This document shows positions 58,458-64,000 of a DNA stretch of 64,000 nt, piece by piece. The position numbers were made by a program, and so were the translations under genes. The notes beneath the pieces are model-generated. The model had not been told where the DNA came from and ran no database searches. It saw only the letters and a program-made list of their open reading frames with translations. Position 1 is the stretch's first letter. Each line of letters begins with the position of its first letter. Origin of the DNA: UBA11524 sp963642705 (GTDB lineage Bacteria > Bacillota > Clostridia > Christensenellales > Aristaeellaceae). The stretch is from contig CAVIHU010000002.1 in assembly GCA_963642705.1 (NCBI GenBank), positions 1-64,000 of the forward strand, in the 5' to 3' direction.

Positions 58458-59621
58458 TCACTTTTTGGTGCTGCCGAAGCTGCCGGAAACATCGATCGCG
58501 GTGTCCGGCTCCTCCTTGTGGCGCGAGGTCTTGCGTTTCTCGTTCAGGAGCTTCAGGAACAGCTTCTCGTCAATCGGCAGAGAAACGGTTTCGTTCGTCC
58601 ACGAGGACAGATGCATGGCGTTTGACAGCATCAAGCCGCGGATGCCCTCGCGCCCGTCTGCCACGAGCGGCGTGCCGTTCTCGATGTGCGCTGCAAAAGC
58701 GTTCAGCACGCCGACATGCTGCGGATTCTGACCGTCCGTTTCGACAACGGTGTGCGTGATTTCCGGCACGCCGAAGGGCTGCGGACAGGTTGGACACCAT
58801 TCGCGCTCGTCAACCGATGCCGTATCCAGCGTCAATTCATCATGCTCGATGCGGATGCGTCCTTTTGTGCCGATGATTTCCAGCCGGTTTTCGCCCAGCA
58901 CATCGCCGGTTGACGCGATGAACGTGCCGGTCGCGCCGTTCTCAAATTCGAGATATGCGGTTACGTCATCCTCAACCTCGATGTCGTGCCACTTGCCTTC
59001 ATGACAGAATGCACGCACATGCACCGGCAGTCCGCAGAGCCATTGCAGCAGATCAAGCTGATGCGGGCACTGGTTGAGCAGCACGCCGCCGCCTTCGCCG
59101 TCCCATGTCGCACGCCACGCGCCTGCATCATAATAATGCTGCGTGCGGTACCAGTCCGTCACAATCCACGACATGCGCTTGAGCTGTCCGAGCGCGCCGC
59201 TGTCAATCAGCTCCTTCGCCCTGCGGTAAACGCAGTTCGTGCGCTGGTTGAACATCATGCCGAAGGTCAGCTCCGGATGGCGGTCCGCCTCGGCAATCAT
59301 GTCGCGCACCTGCAGGGTGTATACGCCTGCCGGCTTTTCGCACATGACGTGCTTGCCGCAGCGCAGCGCTTCGGCAGCGAGTGTCGGGTGCTGATAATGC
59401 GGCGTCGCAATCAGCACGGCGTCGCACGTGTCGGAATGGATGAGGTCAACGCCCTCGGTGAACACGGCTGCATCGGGTACTGTCGCATGAATCCACTCGC
59501 GCCGCGCAGCCTTGCGGTCAGCCATCGCCGTAATCCGGATGTCGGGGCACTTGCCCGAAAGAATATTTGCGGTATGCATGCTGGCAATCCCGCCCGCGCC
59601 GATGATTCCAAGACGAAGCAT
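58458..59621 (-). CDS. Gfo/Idh/MocA family oxidoreductase
   Basis: NAD(P)-dependent sugar or polyol dehydrogenase-like enzyme of 387 residues. The Rossmann fold begins LRLGIIGAGGIASMHTANIL; the catalytic-domain EKPAGV motif and the downstream GGVLLNQCPHQLDLLQWLCG helix, with the usual catalytic His, are present. The substrate is not predictable. ATG 59621 is chosen because AGGAGG is too close to the ATG at 59627. It is divergent from a carbohydrate ABC transporter operon, suggesting it processes the imported sugar. Confidence 0.92.
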   Translation of the reverse strand: MLRLGIIGAGGIASMHTANILSGKCPDIRITAMADRKAARREWIHATVPDAAVFTEGVDLIHSDTCDAVLIATPHYQHPTLAAEALRCGKHVMCEKPAGVYTLQVRDMIAEADRHPELTFGMMFNQRTNCVYRRAKELIDSGALGQLKRMSWIVTDWYRTQHYYDAGAWRATWDGEGGGVLLNQCPHQLDLLQWLCGLPVHVRAFCHEGKWHDIEVEDDVTAYLEFENGATGTFIASTGDVLGENRLEIIGTKGRIRIEHDELTLDTASVDEREWCPTCPQPFGVPEITHTVVETDGQNPQHVGVLNAFAAHIENGTPLVADGREGIRGLMLSNAMHLSSWTNETVSLPIDEKLFLKLLNEKRKTSRHKEEPDTAIDVSGSFGSTKK

Positions 59622-60101
59622 GGTCATTCCTCCTATAGCGCAATTTGCTGAGTATATTCTTCATGGCACCTGCAGATTCCTTCCTGATTTGCAGAAAAAT
59701 TTCCAATTATGATACGTTTTATGCGAATCCTGCACAAGAATAGGCGAATGCTGCCTGGCTGATAACGAAGATATAGGCAGAAGGCGTATATTGCCTTGAT
59801 GCGAGCTCTGTGTGAGGGTTTAGCGCAAGTTTTTACATTTCTCGGGCGAAGGGACGAGCCGTATTTCAGCGGATGTACATGCGAAATGTCTCCAAAATGA
59901 AAGAAAAACTGTTAAAATTATGTGAAAATCTTTCATAAAATCGACCTTGTAAGGCACTGAAATGGAAAAAAAGGCACAAAACTGGTCGAATTGGTGAAAT
60001 ACGCGAAGAAAAGCATAAAAAAAGCGATGAAACGCAAAGAAAACGCTTTTCAGTTCTATTATAATTTCAGATATAAAATTTCCGTAAGGAGATGATTCAC
60101 T
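59622..60101. other. Divergent regulatory region of the sugar locus
   Basis: About 480 bp, clearly more AT-rich than its surroundings, with no gene. A -10 TATAAT lies at 60060-60065. Just upstream, GAAAACGCTTTTC (about 60039-60051) is a near-palindrome of the LacI/CcpA operator type, though it misses the standard cre consensus. A similar AAAGCGATGAAACGC stretch precedes it. Confidence 0.5.
60060..60065 (+). promoter_or_regulatory. -10 element of the sugar ABC operon
   Basis: TATAAT within TATTATAATTTCAG; no good -35, which fits an activator-dependent promoter. An AraC regulator gene follows the operon. Confidence 0.5.
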
Positions 60102-61388
60102 ATGAAGATGACTCAGAAGCTTGTTTCTGTACTGCTGGTGCTGTGCATGATGCTTGGCTGTATCATGATGGCGAATGCAGAGACGGAGGACACGGTCAAG
60201 CTGACCGTCTGGTGCTGGTCGCCGAACGACGAGCTGCTACAGACCGGTGCCGAAATGGTGCGCGAGGCGTCTCTTGGGAACGTGGAGCTGGAGGTGACCG
60301 TCATGGCGCTGGCGGACGTCCGCACGAAGATTGCGACGATTACCAGCTCCGGCGATCTCACGCAGCTGCCTGACATCATCCTGATGCAGGACAGCTCCAT
60401 TCCTATGATGGTGCATGCCTACGGCGATGCTTTCCTGCCGCTGTCCGGCTACGGCATCGACACATCGACGTTCGACCAGGCGAAAATCGCGTGGGACACG
60501 TTTGACGGTGAGCTGTGGGGCATTCCGTTTGACTCCAGCGTCGGTGTTGTGTGCTACCGCACCGATTACCTGTCGGAGGCCGGTTACACCATCGATGACA
60601 TGAATGACATCACGTGGGAGCGTTTCCGCGAGATTGGCGGCGAGGTGTTGGAAAAGACGGGGCATCCGCTTCTGTCCACCTCGAACGACACAACCATGCT
60701 GACCATGATGCTCATGTCTGCCGGCGGCAGCCTGTTCAACGAGGACGGAACGCCTAACCTCAATCAGAACGACACCCTCAAGGCGGCTATCGCCGAGTAT
60801 CAGGCGCTGGTTGAGAGCGGAACGCTCAAGGTGGTCAACAACTGGGACGAATACATGAGCTCCCTGAACGCCGGCTCCTGCGGCGGCACCATGAACGGCA
60901 TGTGGATCATGAACTCCTGCATGCAGGCGCCCGACCAGTCTGGCAACTGGGGCGTTGCGAACATTCCGGCGGTTTCCTCTGTGGAAGGCGCATCGAATTA
61001 CGCCTCGAGCGGCGGCAGCAGCTGGATGATTACGTCGAACTGCAAGAACGCGGAAGCGGCTGTGTCCTTCCTGATGACGCTCATGGGCGGCGAGCTGAGC
61101 GACACGTTCTACGCGGATATCCTGACCGCCTCGAACTACATCGCGGCGTATCTCCCTACGGCGAAAAACGCGGACGTGTACGGCGCGGAGAATGAATTCT
61201 TCGGCGGAATGAAGGTCTACGAGATTCTCGGCTCCTACGTCGAAAAGATGCCTGCCTGCAACACGAGCTACGTCTACGACGAAACGCAGGACGCGCTCGC
61301 AGTCGCGCTGAGCAACATTCTCAACGGCGCGGACGTGCAGTCCGAGCTTGACACGGCGCAGACGACAGTTGAATTCCTGATGTTCTAA
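60102..61388 (+). CDS. Carbohydrate ABC transporter substrate-binding protein
   Basis: Family 1 extracellular solute-binding protein, 428 residues. The signal region is followed by ANA/E, a signal peptidase I site; an earlier MMLGC is a poor lipobox. The mature part starts TVKLTVWCWSPNDELLQTG, typical of sugar SBPs, with LPDIILMQDSSIPMMV and GIPFDSSVGVVCYRTDY in the ligand cleft region. AAGGAG precedes the ATG. Two permease genes follow; there is no ATPase, so a shared MsmX-type ATPase is presumed. Confidence 0.93.
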   Translation: MKMTQKLVSVLLVLCMMLGCIMMANAETEDTVKLTVWCWSPNDELLQTGAEMVREASLGNVELEVTVMALADVRTKIATITSSGDLTQLPDIILMQDSSIPMMVHAYGDAFLPLSGYGIDTSTFDQAKIAWDTFDGELWGIPFDSSVGVVCYRTDYLSEAGYTIDDMNDITWERFREIGGEVLEKTGHPLLSTSNDTTMLTMMLMSAGGSLFNEDGTPNLNQNDTLKAAIAEYQALVESGTLKVVNNWDEYMSSLNAGSCGGTMNGMWIMNSCMQAPDQSGNWGVANIPAVSSVEGASNYASSGGSSWMITSNCKNAEAAVSFLMTLMGGELSDTFYADILTASNYIAAYLPTAKNADVYGAENEFFGGMKVYEILGSYVEKMPACNTSYVYDETQDALAVALSNILNGADVQSELDTAQTTVEFLMF

Positions 61389-61400
61389 GACAATACCTGC

Positions 61401-61437
61401 CTGAAGCAGCCGACCCCCATCCGGTCGGCTGCTTCAG
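61401..61437 (+). promoter_or_regulatory. Intercistronic hairpin in the sugar ABC operon
   Basis: CTGAAGCAGCCGACC (61401-61415) pairs perfectly with GGTCGGCTGCTTCAG (61423-61437), 15 bp with a 7-nt loop and no T-run. It probably stabilises the SBP transcript 3' end and lowers expression of the permeases. Confidence 0.7.
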
Positions 61438-61463
61438 GTATATGGCATAAAGGAGAGCATCTC

Positions 61464-62333
61464 ATGAAGCTTACTTATTCCAAGAGACTGAAGCTCACCG
61501 GGTGGCTGTTCATACTGCCTGCCGTCATCCTTGTGTTTGTGATGAGCTTCTATACCATTTTTCAGGCGTTCCTGACCTCGTTTCAGAGCGGAACGGGCAG
61601 CCGGATGACGTGGGTCGCATTCAAGAACTACGAGCGCATCCTCATCGATCCGACGCTGCGCACCGCCGTTGGGAATACGCTGATTTACATGCTGCAAATC
61701 CCGATCATGCTCGGGCTTGCGCTGCTGTATGCCCAGCTCATCAGCAGCCGCTTCCTCAAGGGCAGCGCGTTCTTCCGCACGATTCTTTTCCTGCCGTGCG
61801 CGATGGCGTCCGTTTCCTACTCGCTCGTCTTCCGCATCCTTTTCGCGTCGGATGGCTTCATCAATACGCTGCTGAATACCCTTGGCGTTGCGTCTGTCAA
61901 TTTCTTCGGCAACGCAGGCAGCGCAAGAGCCGTCATTATGGCCGCACTCGTCTGGCGATGGACGGGCTACAATATGGTGTTCCTGTCCGCGGCGATGCAG
62001 AATGTGGATGCAAGCATCTATGAGGCGGCTGCGATTGACGGCGCAAGCGGTGCTCAGCGGTATTTCCGGATCACGCTGCCGCTGCTCCGCCCGACGCTGC
62101 TGCTGCTGACCATCATGACTGTCAGCGGCACGATTCAGCTTTTTGACGAGTCTGTCAACCTGACCGGCGGCGGTCCGGCGAACGGCACGCTGTCCATCTC
62201 GCATTACATCTATAACCTCGCCTTCAAGTATTCGCCGAATTTCGGCTATGCTACCGCCATATCCTTCGTGGTGTTTGCTGCGATTGCCCTGCTGACGCTC
62301 CTGCAGATGAAGGTAGGTGACAAGCGTGACTAA
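61464..62333 (+). CDS. Sugar ABC transporter permease (MalF-like)
   Basis: The 289-residue inner-membrane protein has six hydrophobic segments. The EAA loop for ATPase docking reads YEAAAIDGASGAQRYFRITL near residues 191-210. The N-terminus is RLKLTGWLFILPAVILVFVM. AAAGGAGA precedes the ATG. It overlaps the second permease gene by 8 bp. Confidence 0.94.
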   Translation: MKLTYSKRLKLTGWLFILPAVILVFVMSFYTIFQAFLTSFQSGTGSRMTWVAFKNYERILIDPTLRTAVGNTLIYMLQIPIMLGLALLYAQLISSRFLKGSAFFRTILFLPCAMASVSYSLVFRILFASDGFINTLLNTLGVASVNFFGNAGSARAVIMAALVWRWTGYNMVFLSAAMQNVDASIYEAAAIDGASGAQRYFRITLPLLRPTLLLLTIMTVSGTIQLFDESVNLTGGGPANGTLSISHYIYNLAFKYSPNFGYATAISFVVFAAIALLTLLQMKVGDKRD

Positions 62334-63132
62334 ATTGCGCAAGCTTTTGCTGCACCTGTTCATGATTCTGTCCGTACTGCTCTTTGCGTTCCCGATTTAC
62401 TGGATGTTTGTCTCCGCCACAAACAGCACGGGCGAAATCGTCGTCGGCAAGCTGACGATCGGCACGCATCTGGCGGAGAACTTCGAGAAGCTGACATCGG
62501 CAAAGAACATCGCGCGCGCCATGTATAATTCCATGCGCAACACGGTGCTGTCCGTCTTTCTGTCGCTGCTCGTCAGCTCGATTGCAGGCTACGGCTTTGA
62601 GGTGTATCACGACAAATGGAAGGACCGCCTCATGAGCGTCATTCTCCTGTCCATGCTGATTCCGGGCATTTCGACCACCATTCCGCTCTACAAGATGATC
62701 GCCTCGTGGAAGCTGCTGAATACGTGGATGGGCTTCGTGCTGCCGGGCATCGCGTCGGTTTTCCTGATCATGCTCTTCCGGCAGAGCGCGCGCTCCTTTC
62801 CGCGCGACATCATCGAGGCGGCACGCATGGACGGCCTGACCGAGCTGGGCATCTTCTTCCGCATGTTCGTCCCGATTATGGCGCCGACCTACGTTGCCGC
62901 GCTGACCATCAGCTTCATGAACGCATGGAACAGCTATCTTTGGCCGAGCGTCATCATGATGAGCAACGAATCGACCACCATGCCGCTGCTGCTGGCAAAT
63001 CTGATGTCCGGCTATACGCAGGATTACGGCATGATTCTGCTGGCTGTTTCGATTTGCACCATCCCGACGCTGCTGATTTTTGCTTGCCTGCAGAAGAGCT
63101 TTGCATCGGGCATTACCGGCGCAGTCAAATAA
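62326..63132 (+). CDS. Sugar ABC transporter permease (MalG-like)
   Basis: The 268-residue protein has six hydrophobic segments. The N-terminal FAFPIYWMFVSATNSTGEI and EAA loop IIEAARMDGLTELGIFFRMF are typical of the second permease of carbohydrate importers. The start is taken as GTG 62326, inside the end of the first permease gene after AAGGTAGGTG; GTG 62317 is an alternative. Confidence 0.94.
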   Translation: MTKLRKLLLHLFMILSVLLFAFPIYWMFVSATNSTGEIVVGKLTIGTHLAENFEKLTSAKNIARAMYNSMRNTVLSVFLSLLVSSIAGYGFEVYHDKWKDRLMSVILLSMLIPGISTTIPLYKMIASWKLLNTWMGFVLPGIASVFLIMLFRQSARSFPRDIIEAARMDGLTELGIFFRMFVPIMAPTYVAALTISFMNAWNSYLWPSVIMMSNESTTMPLLLANLMSGYTQDYGMILLAVSICTIPTLLIFACLQKSFASGITGAVK

Positions 63133-63270
63133 GCATGAATATACGATAATTACGGTATATTTTGCGGTAATTAACGCTGATTTTTCCAAAAAATTCTATT
63201 TTCAGGCAGGAGTCTTCATTTTTCTGGCGAATGATTCTGTAATCACCATCTCGCAATGAAAGGAGCCTAT

Positions 63271-64000
63271 ATGAAGAATCTTGACTATCTGGTCGAGTGC
63301 AATTTCACCAACAAGGTGGAAACAATCGACCCGCAGTACATCTGCCACCCGAAGTATGAGCTGTTTCTCCTGCTGGAGGGACAGGCAAGCATGCTGATCA
63401 ATGCCGAACGCTACCCGCTGACGCGCGGTTCGCTTGTGCTGCTCTCCAGCGATGACTGGCACCTGTCCATCAACGACTCCAACCAGCCCTACAGCCGTGT
63501 CACCATGCACTTCGACCCGAACATCATCCAGATGTACAACACCGAACGGACGAATTTGCTGGATTGCTTCACGAATGCACGTTCCGAGCATAAGCACATC
63601 ATTCAGCTCACCGAGGAGGAAATCGAGCAGTACCTCTATACCGCCAAGCGCATCGCCGCGCTCTGGGGCAGCGCCGAATTCGGCGACGACCTGACCGCCA
63701 TTGCGATGCTCATCCGCCACCTGATCTCCATCAACAAGATTTACTGGCGCGAAACGGGTACCTCGCCGCTGCAGCAGTCGCCGCTCGTGCATCAGATTGT
63801 GACCTATGTGGACAGCCACATCGATTCGCCAATGTCCATCAGCGCGCTTGCGGAGGAATGCCGCTACTCCAAGTCGCATATTTCCACGACGTTCTCGCAT
63901 GAAATGGGCATCCCGATTCGCCGCTACATCCTCGTCAAGAAGATTCTCTATGCCAAGACGCTGCTGGCGCAGGGACATACTGTGGAGTACGTCTGCGCCA
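63271..64000 (+). CDS. AraC-family regulator, 3' end outside the window
   Basis: 243 residues are visible. The N-terminal cupin-type domain (about 1-130) contains YELFLLLEGQASMLINAERY and LVLLSSDDWHLSI, as in sugar-sensing AraC proteins. The DNA-binding domain begins near residue 172, with SISALAEECRYSKSHISTTF as the first HTH; the second HTH is cut by the window edge. AAAGGAG precedes the ATG. Placement after the SBP and permease genes suggests it controls this sugar locus. Confidence 0.93.
   Translation, partial: MKNLDYLVECNFTNKVETIDPQYICHPKYELFLLLEGQASMLINAERYPLTRGSLVLLSSDDWHLSINDSNQPYSRVTMHFDPNIIQMYNTERTNLLDCFTNARSEHKHIIQLTEEEIEQYLYTAKRIAALWGSAEFGDDLTAIAMLIRHLISINKIYWRETGTSPLQQSPLVHQIVTYVDSHIDSPMSISALAEECRYSKSHISTTFSHEMGIPIRRYILVKKILYAKTLLAQGHTVEYVCA

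Noticed and set aside
60039..60051. CcpA cre site before the sugar operon
   Set aside because: GAAAACGCTTTTC is palindrome-like but fails the spacing of the cre consensus; kept only as a possible LacI-type operator in the region description.

Overview
The window looks like a chromosomal segment of a moderately GC-rich, Gram-positive-type anaerobe, most likely a gut Clostridia member (Bacillota). Evidence for this is the CIRCE-hrcA-grpE-dnaK-dnaJ heat-shock operon, strong AGGAGG ribosome-binding sites, near-consensus TTGACA/TATAAT promoters, formate-tetrahydrofolate ligase (fhs), an ECF-type vitamin S component, and DegV, YitT, CapA, CmpB-type and DUF368 proteins. Genus and species cannot be read from the sequence. 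Several secreted proteins have AxA signal-peptidase sites and no clear lipobox. No rRNA, tRNA, CRISPR array or intact mobile element was seen.

Layout. 0-4 kb: three minus-strand genes (a partial membrane protein, the bifunctional NAD(P)HX repair enzyme, dnaA), then an AT-rich dnaA upstream region with two opposed DnaA boxes. Coding strand switches here: everything to the left is minus and about four fifths of genes to the right are plus, as expected at a replication origin. 4-9 kb: hypothetical protein, metal-binding SBP, surE, fhs, small secreted protein. 9-14 kb: surface-protein island with a Gly-rich repeat protein, a recombinase-like fragment and a membrane-anchored protein with three FMN-binding-type domains on long PTE and acidic EEPEAV linkers. 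14-19 kb: aroF behind a Phe-rich leader peptide and attenuator, an AraC regulator, a YARHG-domain protein, trmL, family 4 uracil-DNA glycosylase and an ECF S component. 19.7-24.7 kb: heat-shock operon. 24.8-36.7 kb: M18 aminopeptidase, CBS-domain transporter, CapA-like and thioredoxin-fusion exported proteins, an amidohydrolase fragment, a flippase-like membrane protein, hflX, YitT and DegV. 37-38.6 kb: DUF368 protein followed by a tandem array of about 81-bp hairpin repeats. 38.6-49.2 kb: phosphofructokinase, aminoacyl-tRNA deacylase, heterodimeric ABC exporter, a methyltransferase-fold protein, tcdA, an Rrf2 regulator, polysaccharide deacetylase and adenine deaminase. 49.5-57.3 kb: gyrB-gyrA followed by a CmpB-like protein, a secreted MBL hydrolase and rarA. 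57.4-64 kb: purine nucleoside phosphorylase, then a sugar-utilisation locus (Gfo/Idh/MocA oxidoreductase, divergent SBP and two permeases, AraC regulator cut by the window end).

The strongest non-routine signals are the Phe-leader attenuator of aroF, the multi-flavin-type surface protein with a recent 308-bp internal duplication, the candidate oriC next to dnaA without dnaN, the 81-bp tandem hairpin array and related dispersed repeats, and several domain fusions (JAMM-motif HflX; thioredoxin with surface domains).
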